DNA of 39,737 nt from Psychrobacter sp. (GTDB lineage Bacteria; Pseudomonadota; Gammaproteobacteria; Pseudomonadales; Moraxellaceae): positions 1 to 39,737 of the forward strand of contig JAGLBE010000023.1 of assembly GCA_018260445.1 (NCBI GenBank). Direction: 5' to 3'. The notes under the pieces were generated by a model. The model had not been told where the DNA came from. It did no database searches and saw only the letters and a list, made by a program, of their open reading frames with translations. The position numbers and the translations under genes were made by a program. This document shows, in pieces, positions 16,637-28,404 of the stretch (the stretch's first letter is position 1; every line of letters begins with the position of its first letter).

Positions 16637-17146
16637 TTAATATTCCACCATACCGCCACGCATATCGTCTACCAAGGTCATAAAGTCGGTGCGCCAAGCG
16701 CGTATGGTTTGTTCGTCGGGCAACCATTGGTTAGATAAGGTGACGACATTGACGATTAAATCATGGCTTGATGGGGTGACGGTACTGCTATCGGGGACGG
16801 GTGCATATTGACAACGCTGGTAGGCTTTGACGATGTGCGCCACCACGCCCGACTCTAGTGACAGCTTTAACCGTTGCAGCTCTGGAGACACCAAGGTTTT
16901 TGTACTTAATGCGGTCTCAAGATACTCTACAGTGGGCGCCGTTGTATCTAAGTTATAAAAATGCGCCAGTTCTTGTAAAAACGCCCAAAAGGCACCTTGT
17001 AAATGAAAAATAGCCGTTTCACAATGGGCTTGGTAAAGCTGTTTGTCGGTTGTTAAACCCGCTTCTTGGCAGGCTTTGCGGCAAAAATAAAACTTTTGAT
17101 TGGTGCGGTCTGCTTGATAGCGCGCCACACGTCCTTTATCCGCCAT
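16637..17146 (-). CDS. Hypothetical protein, DUF6586-like
   Basis: The 169-residue product begins MADKGRVARYQADRTNQKFYFCRKACQ, a predominantly helical and soluble protein without signal peptide or membrane segment. It resembles, from memory, a small conserved family of gammaproteobacteria (DUF6586) with the motif W.FL.EL in the middle (AFWAFLQELAHFYNL). No function is known. The frame begins with a TTG at 17164, but the ATG at 17144-17146 with AGGA seven bases upstream is the evident start. It is convergent with the DUF4442 gene and lies about 280 bases upstream of the rpoC terminus. Confidence 0.6.
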   Translation of the reverse strand: MADKGRVARYQADRTNQKFYFCRKACQEAGLTTDKQLYQAHCETAIFHLQGAFWAFLQELAHFYNLDTTAPTVEYLETALSTKTLVSPELQRLKLSLESGVVAHIVKAYQRCQYAPVPDSSTVTPSSHDLIVNVVTLSNQWLPDEQTIRAWRTDFMTLVDDMRGGMVEY

Positions 17147-17347
17147 ACTGCTTCCTATATTCAAATAAAATTAAAAAATGCGTTAACGCGAAGACCCTAT
17201 ACCTTAATACGTCCATTATAAAGGGTTTGCTCAGTGCTTGGCTACAGGGTTTGTTACCTAACCTTCTATGTGGGTTGACATAGTGATTTCACATAGTGAT
17301 TTGAAATAATGATTTGACATATTATTTCTCATCTAATCTAACCCTAT

Positions 17348-17373
17348 AAAAAAAAGCCAGCATTTGGCTGGCT
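17348..17373 (-). terminator. Rho-independent terminator of rpoBC
   Basis: On the minus strand AGCCAGC and GCTGGCT form a perfect seven-pair stem around a five-base loop, followed by eight T residues. It lies 53 bases beyond the rpoC stop codon and ends the polymerase operon. Confidence 0.9.
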
Positions 17374-17425
17374 ATCTTCTTGTTGCAACATGTCTAAAGA
17401 TTATTTATAGCTTATAGCTTATACC

Positions 17426-20400
17426 TTATAGACCGGAAGGTTTGTCCTGACTCAGCTCTTGCGCGAAGGCGTCATCAAAGCTGGCAAAGTTTTGCGCAGA
17501 AGACGATTCTTCTACATCAAACGCTGCATCTAGCGCACTCTCGACATCATACGCTGGCTCACCCTCTTTGGCCTTTTTACGGGCAGCGTGATATGCAAGG
17601 CCGGTACCCGCTGGAATCAGACGGCCCACCACCACGTTCTCTTTTAAGCCGCGCAAATCATCCACCTTGCCGGTAACCGCTGCCGCTGTTAGCACGCGTG
17701 TGGTTTCTTGGAACGAGGCCGCTGAGATAAAGCTCTCGGTGGCCAAACTGGCTTTGGTAATACCCAGCAATTGACGCTCAAACTGGATAGGAAACTTATC
17801 CTCAGCCAATAGTTTCTCGTTTGCCGCTTTGATATCCGCATACTCGACCTGATCGCCTTTGAAGTAGCTTGAATCACCTGCATCGACCACTTCGACTTTA
17901 CGCAGCATCTGACGAATAATGACTTCGATATGTTTGTCATTAATTTTCACCCCTTGCAAGCGGTAAACGTCTTGGACTTCGTTCACAATGTAGTTAGCAA
18001 GCGCCGTCTCGCCTTTAAGACGTAAAATATCATGCGGATTTAACGGACCATCGGCAATGACTTCGCCACGCGCAACGGTTTCGTTTTCAAACACGTTAAT
18101 TTGACGCCATTTTGGAATCAACTCTTCGTGCGCTTCGCCGTCTTCATCGGTAATGATAAAGCGGTTTTTGCCTTTGGTTGCGGTACCAAAACTCACCACC
18201 CCAGACATCTCGGCCATAATGGCATGATCTTTAGGACGACGTGCTTCAAACAAATCGGCAACCCGTGGCAAACCACCGGTGATATCTTTGGTACCCGATG
18301 ATGCTTGGGGCACCCGGCCAAGCACAGAGCCTGCCGTCACATCCTCACCATCGGTTACTCGAATGATGGTTTCAGCCGGTAGGAAGTAAACCACCTCTTT
18401 ACCTTCGGTGGTATCCAAAATGATAGCAGGACGCAAGTCTTTGGCATTGGTTGGTCTGTCTTTAGCGCCTAAAATCTCAAACGAGCTCATTCCGGTAGCA
18501 TCATCAATTTTCACAGTGGCGGTTAGGCCTTCAGTAATTTCACTAAAGCGTGATTTACCCGCAAACTCAGTGATAATCGGATGGGTGTGTGGATCCCACT
18601 TGGCAATGGCCTGTCCACCTTCAACCGTGTCGCCATCTTTTACCAAAACGCTCGAGCCATAAGGCACCTTATAACGTTCACGCTCGCGGCCTACCTCGTC
18701 CTTAACCCCAATTTCGGCCGAACGAGACACGATAACCAAATGCCCATCCACATGCTCAACCGTTTTCATATCGTGGAAGTGAATGATACCAGTATTGCGA
18801 GCAGAAACGCTGTTATCCACCGAGGTAGAACTTGCCGCACCACCCACGTGGAAGGTACGCATGGTGAGCTGTGTACCCGGCTCACCGATAGACTGGGCTG
18901 CCATTACCCCCACAGACTCGCCGATGTTCACTTTATGACCACGGGCTAAGTCACGTCCGTAACACTGTGCACAGACCCCGTGTGGCACATCACAGGTAAT
19001 CACCGAGCGTACCCACACCTCATCGATACCGTTGGCATCAATGACAATCACGCCATGCTCATCAATAAGAGTGCCCGCTGGCATCACGAGTTCATCTGCA
19101 TTATTGACGATATCACGGGCCACAACCCGACCCAATACGCGGTCGCCTAGTTTTTCGATGATTTCGCCGCCTTGGATATGCGGAATCATGCGCACGCCTT
19201 GATCCGTGCCGCAATCGTTTTCGGTAATTACCAAATCTTGCGCCACATCAACCAAACGACGGGTCAAATACCCCGAGTTGGCGGTTTTTAAGGCGGTATC
19301 CGCCAAACCTTTACGCGCACCATGGGTCGAGATAAAGTACTGTAAGACGGTCAGACCTTCACGGAAGTTGGCTTTAATCGGCGTCTCAATAATTGAGCCA
19401 TCTGGTTTTGCCATCAAACCCCGCATACCTGCCAACTGTCGAATCTGTGCCGCACTACCACGTGCCCCCGAGTCAGACATGATAAAGATAGAATTGAACG
19501 ATTTTTGTTCTTCTTCCACCCCTTCGGCATTGATAACTTTTTCGGTGTTGAGGTTTTCCATCATCGCTTTGGCGACTTTGTCATTGGTACGTGACCAAAT
19601 ATCCACCACTTTGTTATAGCGCTCACCGCCGGTAACAAAGCCTTGCTCAAATTGTTGCTCGATTTCGCGCACTTCAGCATCGGCCGCTTCAATCAGCTCT
19701 TTCTTTTTGGGCGGAATGACCATATCTTCGATACCAATCGACACACCCGATAGCGTTGCTTGGGCAAAGCCTAGGTACATCAGTTGGTCGGCAAACATCA
19801 CACTGCTTTTGACACCACGTTTACGGTAGCAAGAGTTGAGCAGTTTTGAGATGTTCTTTTTGGTCATCTCAATATTGCACTCTTCAAAATCCATACCCTT
19901 TGGCATGATATTCCAAATCAACAACCGCCCTGCCACCGTCTCTTTTAACGACACGGTGTGGGTTTCGCTGCCATCGTCGGCAATCGCTGTTTCTGTCACT
20001 CGCACTTTAATTTTGGCATTCACATGCAAGTCGTTTGAGCCAATGGCACGCAACGCTTCGTTAACCGTGGCAAATATCATACCCTCACCATGGGCATTCA
20101 CCGAGGAGCGGCTGATATAGTACAGGCCTAACACAACATCCTGTGACGGCACAATAATCGGATCACCGTTGGCAGGCGATAAGATATTGTTGGTGGACAT
20201 CATTAGGGTGCGGCACTCCAGCTGCGCCTCTAGGGTTAATGGCACATGCACTGCCATTTGGTCGCCATCAAAGTCGGCGTTAAAGGCGGTACAAACGAGC
20301 GGATGCAATTGAATGGCTTTACCTTCAATAAGCACCGGCTCAAACGCTTGCAAGCCCAATCTGTGCAACGTTGGGGCGCGGTTCAGCATCACTGGATGCT

Positions 20401-21658
20401 CCCGAATCACCATTGCCAGCATATCCCACACTTGCGGCTCTTCACGCTCCACCATCTTTTTCGCTTGCTTGATGGTGGTTGCCATGCCATGTGACAACAA
20501 TTTTGAATAGGTAAATGGCTTAAACAGTTCAAGCGCCATTTTTTTGGGCAAACCACATTGATGCAAACGCAGCGTTGGACCCACCACAATGACCGAGCGC
20601 CCAGAATAATCGACCCGTTTACCCAATAAGTTTTGACGGAAACGACCTTGCTTGCCTTTAATCATATCGGCAAGCGATTTAAGCGGACGCTTGTTACTGC
20701 CCGTAATAGCGCGACCACGGCGACCGTTATCCAGCAAAGCATCGACGGATTCTTGCAACATGCGCTTTTCGTTACGCACGATAATATCGGGTGCATTTAG
20801 CTCAAGCAGACGCTTTAGACGGTTGTTGCGGTTAATCACGCGGCGATATAAATCGTTCAAATCAGACGTCGCAAAACGGCCACCCTCAAGTGGTACTAGC
20901 GGACGCAAATCCGGTGGTAGCACGGGCAGGACACTCATCACCATCCATTCCGGCTTATTATTAGAATCCCTAAAAGCTTCTAACAATTTAAGACGTTTGG
21001 ACATTTTTTTAAGTTTGGTTTCAGAGCCAGTTTGTGGAATCTCTTCACGCAGATCATCAATCTCAACGTCTAAATCGATGTCTTTTAGTAAGTCCTGAAC
21101 CGCCTCAGCGCCCATTTTAGCAACAAATTCATCGCCAAACTCTTCTAGCGCCTTATAGTAGTCTTCATCATCAAGCAGTTGGTACTTCTCTAATGAGGTC
21201 ATACCTGGGTCGGTCACCACATAGCTTTCAAAATACAATACCCGCTCGATGTCGCGTAGGGTCATATCAAGCAACAAGCCAATACGGCTGGGCAGTGATT
21301 TTAAAAACCAGATATGCGCCACCGGACTGGCAAGGTCGATATGCCCCATCCGGTCACGCCGTACTTTTGCCGTAGTGACTTCGACGCCACATTTTTCACA
21401 AATAACGCCTTGGAATTTACGGCGCTTGTATTTACCACACAGACATTCGTAATCTTTTACCGGGCCAAAAATTTTGGCACAAAATAGGCCATCACGTTCT
21501 GGTTTAAAGGTACGGTAGTTGATGGTTTCTGGCTTTTTGACTTCACCGTGTGACCATGATTTGATGGTTTCTGGTGCAGCCAACGAAATTTGAATACTGT
21601 CAAATTCACGTTTACCGTTGTCGGTAGGGCTTTTCATAATATCGAGTAAATCTTTCAA
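17426..21658 (-). CDS. rpoC: DNA-directed RNA polymerase subunit beta'
   Basis: The largest subunit of the polymerase core, 1410 residues (E. coli 1407). The N-terminal zinc site is visible in [20 protein letters not shown] (about 72-91), the catalytic magnesium motif NADFDGDQM (about 460), the second zinc site in [11 protein letters not shown] and the conserved [15 protein letters not shown] near the trigger loop. The product starts [10 protein letters not shown]. The codon at 21656-21658 is TTG, supported by an upstream GGAG and by the family's MKDLL N-terminus, so TTG is the start codon. It is 291 bases downstream of rpoB on the same strand and is followed by a good terminator. No truncation or frameshift is visible. 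Confidence 0.99.
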   Translation of the reverse strand: MKDLLDIMKSPTDNGKREFDSIQISLAAPETIKSWSHGEVKKPETINYRTFKPERDGLFCAKIFGPVKDYECLCGKYKRRKFQGVICEKCGVEVTTAKVRRDRMGHIDLASPVAHIWFLKSLPSRIGLLLDMTLRDIERVLYFESYVVTDPGMTSLEKYQLLDDEDYYKALEEFGDEFVAKMGAEAVQDLLKDIDLDVEIDDLREEIPQTGSETKLKKMSKRLKLLEAFRDSNNKPEWMVMSVLPVLPPDLRPLVPLEGGRFATSDLNDLYRRVINRNNRLKRLLELNAPDIIVRNEKRMLQESVDALLDNGRRGRAITGSNKRPLKSLADMIKGKQGRFRQNLLGKRVDYSGRSVIVVGPTLRLHQCGLPKKMALELFKPFTYSKLLSHGMATTIKQAKKMVEREEPQVWDMLAMVIREHPVMLNRAPTLHRLGLQAFEPVLIEGKAIQLHPLVCTAFNADFDGDQMAVHVPLTLEAQLECRTLMMSTNNILSPANGDPIIVPSQDVVLGLYYISRSSVNAHGEGMIFATVNEALRAIGSNDLHVNAKIKVRVTETAIADDGSETHTVSLKETVAGRLLIWNIMPKGMDFEECNIEMTKKNISKLLNSCYRKRGVKSSVMFADQLMYLGFAQATLSGVSIGIEDMVIPPKKKELIEAADAEVREIEQQFEQGFVTGGERYNKVVDIWSRTNDKVAKAMMENLNTEKVINAEGVEEEQKSFNSIFIMSDSGARGSAAQIRQLAGMRGLMAKPDGSIIETPIKANFREGLTVLQYFISTHGARKGLADTALKTANSGYLTRRLVDVAQDLVITENDCGTDQGVRMIPHIQGGEIIEKLGDRVLGRVVARDIVNNADELVMPAGTLIDEHGVIVIDANGIDEVWVRSVITCDVPHGVCAQCYGRDLARGHKVNIGESVGVMAAQSIGEPGTQLTMRTFHVGGAASSTSVDNSVSARNTGIIHFHDMKTVEHVDGHLVIVSRSAEIGVKDEVGRERERYKVPYGSSVLVKDGDTVEGGQAIAKWDPHTHPIITEFAGKSRFSEITEGLTATVKIDDATGMSSFEILGAKDRPTNAKDLRPAIILDTTEGKEVVYFLPAETIIRVTDGEDVTAGSVLGRVPQASSGTKDITGGLPRVADLFEARRPKDHAIMAEMSGVVSFGTATKGKNRFIITDEDGEAHEELIPKWRQINVFENETVARGEVIADGPLNPHDILRLKGETALANYIVNEVQDVYRLQGVKINDKHIEVIIRQMLRKVEVVDAGDSSYFKGDQVEYADIKAANEKLLAEDKFPIQFERQLLGITKASLATESFISAASFQETTRVLTAAAVTGKVDDLRGLKENVVVGRLIPAGTGLAYHAARKKAKEGEPAYDVESALDAAFDVEESSSAQNFASFDDAFAQELSQDKPSGL

Positions 21659-21949
21659 GTTGCTTCTCCGTTATCTGTGTTTCACGGTCGCCCTATTAGG
21701 GTCAGCGTTAGTTGATGCATAACGCTATCAAATACTCGCTATCTTATAATAGTGGCGGTCGTTTGAAGGCAATGAATTAAACCAAGTGTTATTCAGCTAA
21801 ATTATCAGCAATGATGAGCCGCTATCCGCTTCGGCCAGTCAGCTAAACTAGCTTATCTAGCGTATTGCTAACGGCTATAAAACAGGTTAGCGCCCTTAAT
21901 ACCAGACGCTAACTGTCTGTAGCTATAAAGCATCTATAGCCGACTGCTG

Positions 21950-24900
21950 TTAATTGCTCTCTTTTAGCTCGATATTAATACCCAGCGACTTAATTTCTTT
22001 GGTTAATACGTTAAACGATTCTGGCATACCAGGGTCCATATACTGCTCGCCATCCACAATGTTTTTGTACATACGGGTACGGCCTTCAACATCATCGGAT
22101 TTAACGGTGAGCATCTCTTGCAAGGTATAGGTGGCGCCATAGGCTTCAAGCGCCCAAACTTCCATCTCCCCAAAGCGCTGCCCACCAAACTGCGCTTTAC
22201 CGCCAAGGGGCTGCTGGGTGACTAAAGAGTATGACCCCGTTGAACGGGCATGCATCTTATCATCCACCAAATGGTTGAGTTTTAGCATATACATATAGCC
22301 GACAGTCACAGGGCGATCAAACTTTTTACCGGTACGGCCATCGTATAAGGTTTGCTGACCGGTGCGTGATAAATCGGCCAATTCTAGCAAGTCTTTAATC
22401 TGGCTTTCTTTCGCGCCATCAAAGACCGCCGTTCCCATCGGCACCCCGCCACGTAGGTTTTGCGCCAATGCCATAATATCGTCATCGTTTAAGCTATCTA
22501 AGTCAACCGTCTCGCCGCCAACGCGGTTATAGATTTTATCTAAAAACTCACGCAACTCTTTTACTGCTGCTTGTGCTTTAATCATTTGCGCGATTTTATC
22601 GCCTAGGCCACGTGCCGCCATGCCCAAATGCGTCTCTAGCACTTGACCAATATTCATCCGTGACGGTACACCCAGTGGGTTTAACACGATATCAACCGGG
22701 TTGCCATGTTCGTCATAAGGCATATCTTCAATCGGCATGATACGCGATACCACCCCTTTGTTACCATGACGTCCCGCCATTTTATCACCCGGCTGGATGC
22801 GACGCTTCACCGCCAAATACACCTTCACAATTTTTTGTACGCCATGCGCCAAGTCATCGCCGGCACTTAGTTTGCGTTTCTTTTCGGCAAACTTGCTATC
22901 GATATCTTTTTGCTTGTCGCTCAAAAACTCGGCGATTTGGGTCAAACGCTCGGCAATATCCTCTTCAACGGGCTGGATATCGAGTAACGTTTCTAGCGAC
23001 ATCTCATTGAGCTCCGCTGCTGCCATAGTGGTGCCAGATTTTAGCCCCGCGCCGCCACTAATGACTTGGCCGTTAAGCAAGGTGCTGATACGGCTACGCG
23101 CCGCCTCTTCAAAAATACGCAGCTCTTCTTTTAAGTCTTTACGGTAGTTGTCAAGCTGCGACTTTTCAATGGCACGAGCACGGCTATCTTTTTCGACGCC
23201 ATCACGAGTGTACACCTGCACATCAATCACCGTACCCTTGGTCGACGACGGTACGCGTAGTGAAGTGTCTTTCACGTCCGCGGCTTTTTCACCAAAAATG
23301 GCGCGCAGTAATTTCTCTTCAGGCGTCAATTGGGTTTCGCCCTTCGGCGTCACCTTACCCACCAATATGTCGCCGGCATCGACTTCGGCACCAATATACA
23401 CAATGCCAGACTCATCAAGCGCCGATAACGCCGCCTCGCCCACGTTGGGAATATCTGCCGTAATCTCTTCGGTACCCAGCTTTGTATCGCGCGCCACACA
23501 AGTTAATTCTTGAATATGAATGGTGGTAAAGCGGTCTTCTTTGACCACCCGCTCAGACAACAAGATAGAATCTTCAAAGTTATAACCATTCCATGGCATG
23601 AAAGCCACACGCATGTTTTGACCCAGCGCCAATTCGCCCAAATCGGTGGAGGGGCCATCGGCTAAAATATCACCCGTGGCAATTTCATCACCTTGGTTAA
23701 CAATAATACGTTGGTTAATACAGGTGTTTTGATTCGAGCGCGTATATTTAATCAGGTTATAAATATCAATGCCCGCCTCACCAGCTTGCATTTCCTCTTC
23801 ATGCACCCGCACCACGATACGCGACGCATCGACGTCCTCAATCACGCCGCCACGACGGGCGATAACACAAACCCCCGAGTCACGTGCCACATGGCGCTCC
23901 ATGCCAGTACCCACTAATGGCTTATCAGAACGCAGGGTAGGCACAGCTTGGCGCTGCATGTTTGAGCCCATTAACGCACGGTTGGCATCGTCGTGCTCTA
24001 AGAATGGAATCAAGCTGGCGGCAACCGATACAACCTGACGTGGCGACACATCCATATGGGTCACTTTATCACTGGGCATGCGCACGGATTCACCGCCGCT
24101 ACGCACCATGACCATCTCTTCAGACAATTCGCCGGCCTTATTTAACGCCGAATCCGCCTGCGCAATCACCGTACCCACCTCTTCAATGGCAGATAAATAC
24201 TCAATATCGTCGGTGACTTTGCCGCTCACCACCTTGCGATACGGCGTTTCTAAAAAGCCAAACTCGTTGGTTTTGGCAAATACCGCCAATGAGTTAATCA
24301 AGCCAATGTTTGGGCCTTCTGGGGTTTCAATTGGGCATACACGGCCGTAATGGGTATTATGAACGTCACGCACTTCAAAGCCTGCGCGCTCACGGGTCAA
24401 ACCACCTGGGCCCAACGCCGAGATACGACGTTTATGGGTAATCTCCGATAAGGGATTGTTTTGGTCCATAAACTGCGACAATTGACTTGAACCAAAAAAC
24501 TCTTTAACCGCTGCGGCGACAGGTTTTGAGTTAATCAAATCTTGCGGCGATAGGTTATCAGACTCAGCCGAGCTCAACCGCTCTTTTACCGCCCGCTCTA
24601 CCCGCACCAAACCCACTCGAAATTGGTTTTCGGCCATCTCGCCAACCGAACGAATACGGCGGTTACCCAAATGGTCGATATCATCGACTTCGCCACGGCC
24701 ATTACGAATTTCAATCAATTCCTTTAACACATCGATAATGTCTTGCTTTGACAGCACACTGCGTTCGCGCTTAAGCTCGGCATCATCGGTATCTTCAAAA
24801 GAGCGGCCTAAACGACGATTGAACTTCATCCGGCCCACATTGGATAAATCATAGCGGTCGGCATTAAAGAACATGCTATCAAACAATTTTTCTGCGGTTT

Positions 24901-26068
24901 CAATGGTGGGTGGCTCACCCGGACGCATGACCTTGTAAATCTCAATCAAAGCTTGCTCACGGCTACCACTGGTATCCGCACGAAGACTGTCAGCAATATA
25001 AGCACCGTGATCAATATCATTGGTAAATAAAATCTTAAACTCTTTAACCGACTCACTGGCCTCGAACGCACTTAGCTTGACCAATAGCTCATGATCTATC
25101 AAGGTGTTGGCTTGAGCAATAACCTCCTCACCCACCACAATGTCTTCGGCCAAAATACGCTCGTACAGATACTCATCGGGTACCGCCAGTTTTTTCATGC
25201 CAGACTGTTCGATTTGACGAATACGGCGAGCGTTGATACGTTTGCCTTGCTCAACCAACACCTCACCTTCTGGAGAGACGATGTCAAATTGCGCCATCTC
25301 ACCTCGCAATCTATCCGCCACCAAGTCGATCTCAAACTGCTCATCCCCTTTATAAACGGTCACCGTCTCAAAAAAGGTGTTTAAAATTTCGGCAGTGTCC
25401 ATACCCAATGCACGTAAGATAATGGTGCCCAATAGTTTACGACGGCGGTCAATACGCGCAAAGACCAAATCTTTGGCATCAAATTCAAAGTCCAACCATG
25501 AGCCACGATAGGGGATAATACGGGCGTTATATAACACTTTACCACTTGAATGCGACTTGCCTTTATCATGGTCAAAGAAAACCCCAGGCGAGCGGTGCAG
25601 CTGTGACACAATAACCCGCTCGGTGCCGTTAATAATAAAGGTACCGTTGTTGGTCATCAGCGGCATCTCACCCATATAGACATTTTGTTCACGAATGTCT
25701 TTAATGGCAGCTTTGCTGTTTTTATCTTTACTGTCTTTATCTTTAATAATTAAGCGAATTTTAACCCGCAGTGGCGCTGCAAACGTCGAGCCACGCAAAA
25801 TACATTCACGCTCGTCAAATTCTGGGGTGCCTAAATAATACTCAACGAATTGTAGCTCAGCATTATTAGAGTTACTTTCGATAGGAAAAATCGAAGAAAA
25901 CGCTGCTTGCAGGCCAGTATTCTCACGCGCTTTCGGCTTTTTATGTTCTTGCAGAAATTGCTCATAAGAATCCACTTGTATCGCCAAAAGATACGGAATT
26001 TCCATCACATTTGGCAGCTCGGCAAAACTTTTGCGAATACGTTTCTTTTCAGTATATGAATATGCCAT
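21950..26068 (-). CDS. rpoB: DNA-directed RNA polymerase subunit beta
   Basis: The 1372-residue beta subunit (E. coli 1342) begins [15 protein letters not shown] and contains the conserved [15 protein letters not shown] and [13 protein letters not shown] type motifs, and the switch region near [11 protein letters not shown]. The rifampicin-binding region ([20 protein letters not shown], then [12 protein letters not shown]) is the wild-type sequence, so nothing here suggests rifampicin resistance. The start ATG at 26066-26068 follows AAGGA. It is the first gene of the rpoBC unit, transcribed in front of rpoC. The gap to rplL is 772 bases and holds a terminator and a promoter. Confidence 0.99.
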   Translation of the reverse strand: MAYSYTEKKRIRKSFAELPNVMEIPYLLAIQVDSYEQFLQEHKKPKARENTGLQAAFSSIFPIESNSNNAELQFVEYYLGTPEFDERECILRGSTFAAPLRVKIRLIIKDKDSKDKNSKAAIKDIREQNVYMGEMPLMTNNGTFIINGTERVIVSQLHRSPGVFFDHDKGKSHSSGKVLYNARIIPYRGSWLDFEFDAKDLVFARIDRRRKLLGTIILRALGMDTAEILNTFFETVTVYKGDEQFEIDLVADRLRGEMAQFDIVSPEGEVLVEQGKRINARRIRQIEQSGMKKLAVPDEYLYERILAEDIVVGEEVIAQANTLIDHELLVKLSAFEASESVKEFKILFTNDIDHGAYIADSLRADTSGSREQALIEIYKVMRPGEPPTIETAEKLFDSMFFNADRYDLSNVGRMKFNRRLGRSFEDTDDAELKRERSVLSKQDIIDVLKELIEIRNGRGEVDDIDHLGNRRIRSVGEMAENQFRVGLVRVERAVKERLSSAESDNLSPQDLINSKPVAAAVKEFFGSSQLSQFMDQNNPLSEITHKRRISALGPGGLTRERAGFEVRDVHNTHYGRVCPIETPEGPNIGLINSLAVFAKTNEFGFLETPYRKVVSGKVTDDIEYLSAIEEVGTVIAQADSALNKAGELSEEMVMVRSGGESVRMPSDKVTHMDVSPRQVVSVAASLIPFLEHDDANRALMGSNMQRQAVPTLRSDKPLVGTGMERHVARDSGVCVIARRGGVIEDVDASRIVVRVHEEEMQAGEAGIDIYNLIKYTRSNQNTCINQRIIVNQGDEIATGDILADGPSTDLGELALGQNMRVAFMPWNGYNFEDSILLSERVVKEDRFTTIHIQELTCVARDTKLGTEEITADIPNVGEAALSALDESGIVYIGAEVDAGDILVGKVTPKGETQLTPEEKLLRAIFGEKAADVKDTSLRVPSSTKGTVIDVQVYTRDGVEKDSRARAIEKSQLDNYRKDLKEELRIFEEAARSRISTLLNGQVISGGAGLKSGTTMAAAELNEMSLETLLDIQPVEEDIAERLTQIAEFLSDKQKDIDSKFAEKKRKLSAGDDLAHGVQKIVKVYLAVKRRIQPGDKMAGRHGNKGVVSRIMPIEDMPYDEHGNPVDIVLNPLGVPSRMNIGQVLETHLGMAARGLGDKIAQMIKAQAAVKELREFLDKIYNRVGGETVDLDSLNDDDIMALAQNLRGGVPMGTAVFDGAKESQIKDLLELADLSRTGQQTLYDGRTGKKFDRPVTVGYMYMLKLNHLVDDKMHARSTGSYSLVTQQPLGGKAQFGGQRFGEMEVWALEAYGATYTLQEMLTVKSDDVEGRTRMYKNIVDGEQYMDPGMPESFNVLTKEIKSLGINIELKESN

Positions 26069-26621
26069 CGAGAGTCCTTACAGTAGACAGTAAATAAAAA
26101 TGATTCAATTAAGCTGGCAATATTCAGCGATTAGCTGAGTATTTTAAGCCCAAGAATCATCAGATTGAAACATTGAAACATTGAAACATTGCAACAGTGA
26201 AAATGACTATTGACACCGCCCTTATCTTTTTCTATATCCGCTATAGCAATGATATCAATCCATAACATAATCGATGCAAGAGGTCACAATAAGTGGCAGT
26301 GGCTGAATATTGTCGCTACTAACGCGCATCACCCATATCCATAAAGTCACTAGGGGCACTTAACAGGGTCAATTGGTACTATAAACCCATGTAAAGACGT
26401 TAAATTATAAAAATTAGACACAGAAAAATCCCAAGTACGAGCGTACCTAGGTGTAAACAAAAGGAATAAAAAGGATAAAGGTCTTAAACATGCAAATAGT
26501 CTGTCCTTTAAGATGTATTCGTTGCCAAACGTTCGTTAAGCTAAAGGTTATCAGGAAGTTAACGTGCCGCTTGCAAATCGCTTTTTAGCAAAAAAGCGTG
26601 ATACAAAAGGTCAAGTGCGAG
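26069..26621 (-). other. Long leader of rpoBC
   Basis: About 550 bases separate the proposed promoter from the rpoB start. I see no coding sequence. Near the transcript start CGCTTTTT pairs with AAAAAGCG over a four-base loop (about 26578-26597). Further on, an imperfect hairpin built on GTACG and CGTAC lies at about 26432-26453, and four copies of an octamer lie at 26164-26195. The length suggests untranslated regulation, for example attenuation or an RNase processing site as known for the E. coli rplL-rpoB region. Confidence 0.5.
26164..26195. repeat. Octamer tandem repeat (ATTGAAAC)x4 upstream of rpoB
   Basis: Four consecutive copies of ATTGAAAC on the plus strand, the last with one change (ATTGCAAC), about 95 bases before the rpoB start. 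It lies in the untranslated leader. Confidence 0.85.
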
Positions 26622-26650
26622 ATTATACTATATAGTTGCTGCATTTGCAA
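26622..26650 (-). promoter_or_regulatory. Promoter for rpoBC immediately after the rplL terminator
   Basis: On the minus strand TTGCAA (26645-26650) and a perfect TATAAT (26622-26627) are separated by exactly 17 bases. The -35 box begins one base downstream of the T-run of the rplL terminator. The good spacing and perfect -10 make this a likely start for rpoBC transcription independent of the ribosomal-protein genes. Confidence 0.65.
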
Positions 26651-26651
26651 T

Positions 26652-26683
26652 AAAAAAGCCAACAATGTCACGCATTGTTGGCT
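26652..26683 (-). terminator. Rho-independent terminator (or attenuator) after rplL
   Basis: An eleven-pair perfect stem (AGCCAACAATG with CATTGTTGGCT) around a five-base loop is followed on the minus strand by a run of six T residues. It lies 158 bases beyond the rplL stop. In E. coli an attenuator here lets part of the transcription through to rpoBC; this one looks strong. Confidence 0.88.
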
Positions 26684-26840
26684 TGATAACTGAACGCTGG
26701 CGAACCTTTCAGCCTGAATCCAAATCTAAATCTAGGTGAGTTAAACCTAGCCCCAAAAGATTGCCACCGATAACAGCTTGACACTTGGAATTATTTAAGT
26801 AAGCCATATGACTCACCTACTTTAATCATCAAAGCATCAA

Positions 26841-27215
26841 TTACTTAAGATCTACAGTAGCACCCGCTTCTTCAAGCTTCTTCTTCAATTCTTCTGCTTC
26901 GGCTTTAGGGGCGCCTTCTTTAATTGGTGCTGGTGCGCTTTCAACTAAGTCTTTGGCTTCTTTTAAGCCAAGGCCTGTCGCTTCACGTACCGCTTTAATT
27001 ACGGCAACTTTCTTCTCGCCAAAGCTCGTCAAAACCACATCAAAGTCTTCTTTTTCTTCGGCAGCAGGGCCGGCTTCAGCAGCAGCAACAGGTGCAGCAG
27101 CGGCAACAGCAGCGGTCACACCAAATTTCTCTTCCATATCACTGATTAGCGCAACGATATCCATTACAGACATTTCAGCGATTGCATTTAACACGTCATC
27201 TTTAGATAGTGCCAT
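26841..27215 (-). CDS. rplL: Ribosomal protein bL12 (L7/L12)
   Basis: The 124-residue acidic protein has the N-terminal dimerisation helices ([27 protein letters not shown]), an Ala/Glu-rich hinge ([21 protein letters not shown]) and the conserved C-terminal domain with [18 protein letters not shown], which binds elongation factors. Several copies form the ribosomal stalk on L10. The start ATG follows GGAG. It lies downstream of rplJ by 110 bases and is followed by a strong terminator. Confidence 0.99.
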   Translation of the reverse strand: MALSKDDVLNAIAEMSVMDIVALISDMEEKFGVTAAVAAAAPVAAAEAGPAAEEKEDFDVVLTSFGEKKVAVIKAVREATGLGLKEAKDLVESAPAPIKEGAPKAEAEELKKKLEEAGATVDLK

Positions 27216-27325
27216 GGGATGTCTCCATTTTCTGATAAATTTTAAAGGGTATATTCAAGGTGGATATAATGGCCTATATTAGGCGACCTATACCCGCCTC
27301 AAGGTAAAAAGCTCACTTAAAAAAG

Positions 27326-27853
27326 TTAAGCCGCTTCTTGTGCGTCTTTTACTGCTGCAATCGTACGAACCAGCTTGGTGGGTACAGCGTCTAACGTCTG
27401 TACTAACTTGGTTACTGGTGCTTTCATAGTTGCCATCAGGATAGACAGTGCTTCGTCTCGAGTTGGCAGCTTGGCTACACGCCCAAGCGCCTCAGGACCG
27501 AACAATTCACCGCCGACCGATACCAATTTTGGCGCTAAAGCATTGTGCTCTTTGCTAAATTCACTAATGATTCTAGCAGCAGAGCCTAAGTCTTCAGTAG
27601 AAAATGCCAATAACAAGGGACCAGTCATTTTATCTGACATGCACTCAAATTTAGTGCCTTCAAAAGCACGCCTTGCTAGCGTGTTTTTAACGACTTTAAG
27701 CACAACACCTTTCTCACGGGCTTTATTACGTAACTCGGTTAACTGAGACACTTCAAGACCATGATATTCGGCAGCAACAGCTGAGTAAGCAATTGCAGCA
27801 ACTTCAGACACTTCGGCCACAACTTTTTGTTTCTGTTCTAGCGTTAATGCCAT
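27326..27853 (-). CDS. rplJ: Ribosomal protein uL10
   Basis: This 175-residue protein begins MALTLEQKQKVVAEVSEVA, the family N-terminus. A frame extension to 27880 exists, but the ATG at 27851-27853 has an excellent AAGGAG seven bases upstream. Features include the rRNA-binding domain with LRNKAREKGVVLKVVKNTLARRA (about 35-57) and the C-terminal helix region that carries L12 dimers. L10 forms the base of the ribosomal stalk and in E. coli represses its own mRNA by binding the leader; the long upstream gap here leaves room for the same control. It precedes rplL in the same unit. Confidence 0.98.
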   Translation of the reverse strand: MALTLEQKQKVVAEVSEVAAIAYSAVAAEYHGLEVSQLTELRNKAREKGVVLKVVKNTLARRAFEGTKFECMSDKMTGPLLLAFSTEDLGSAARIISEFSKEHNALAPKLVSVGGELFGPEALGRVAKLPTRDEALSILMATMKAPVTKLVQTLDAVPTKLVRTIAAVKDAQEAA

Positions 27854-28404
27854 GAGTTGACTCCTTAATCTCATCAACACAGCAAGGCCATGTTGAGTTG
27901 ACGTTTCTGTTACTATAATGATGCCGCCTAATGAACTTATCTTATCTTAACTATCTTATAGATAATCTATCTTATAGATAAACCATCTTATAGATAATCT
28001 AAGTCACCAAAGAGGCCTCATCGTAGTAACACTGAATACGGCACCTTTATCAGAATGGATAAAAAACTTATCTCTCCTAGATTGTAACAGCTAGAAATAC
28101 AAGTTTTTGCATACCTATCTTTTTGGCCACCGTCTGCGTAGGCCAATAGCAATCCATCAGCCTAGACCCTAAAAAGAGGCCTTGAGCATAAGATTGACTA
28201 TCAATTAACGGCACACGATTTTCATACGTTTAACAAAGCTCAATGACAGCCTTCAATTAACGTACTACTCATAAACAGTACCTACCTACGGTCTTAGACA
28301 GCATAGCTTTGGCTAAGCTGACCTAATATTAAATGGTTCATTTAATGAAATATGATTCACTATGGTGCTCTATCGTGTCAGTTTTTTGAGCTCTAGTAAT
28401 TTGA
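27854..28404 (-). other. rplA-rplJ intergenic region, probable L10 leader
   Basis: These 551 bases have no coding sequence. By position this is where other Gammaproteobacteria keep the L10 (rplJ) promoter and the autoregulatory leader bound by the L10-L12 complex. I could not confirm the leader fold or a good promoter by eye. It contains three copies of a 13-base near-palindrome at 27952-27996. Confidence 0.45.
27952..27996. repeat. Three copies of the near-palindrome TATCTTATAGATA upstream of rplJ
   Basis: Copies lie at 27952-27964, 27968-27980 and 27985-27996 (the last one base shorter), with a period of 16-17 bases. Each is self-complementary at its ends (TATC...GATA), and the spacing is close to one and a half helical turns. 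They sit about 100-145 bases before the rplJ start, within its leader or promoter region. Confidence 0.8.

Noticed and set aside
20652-21098. Plus-strand frame of 148 codons opposite rpoC
   Set aside because: It is fully antisense to rpoC and is an arginine/serine-rich shadow translation.
23900-24600. Rifampicin-resistance variant in rpoB
   Set aside because: The rifampicin-binding region reads as the common wild-type sequence.
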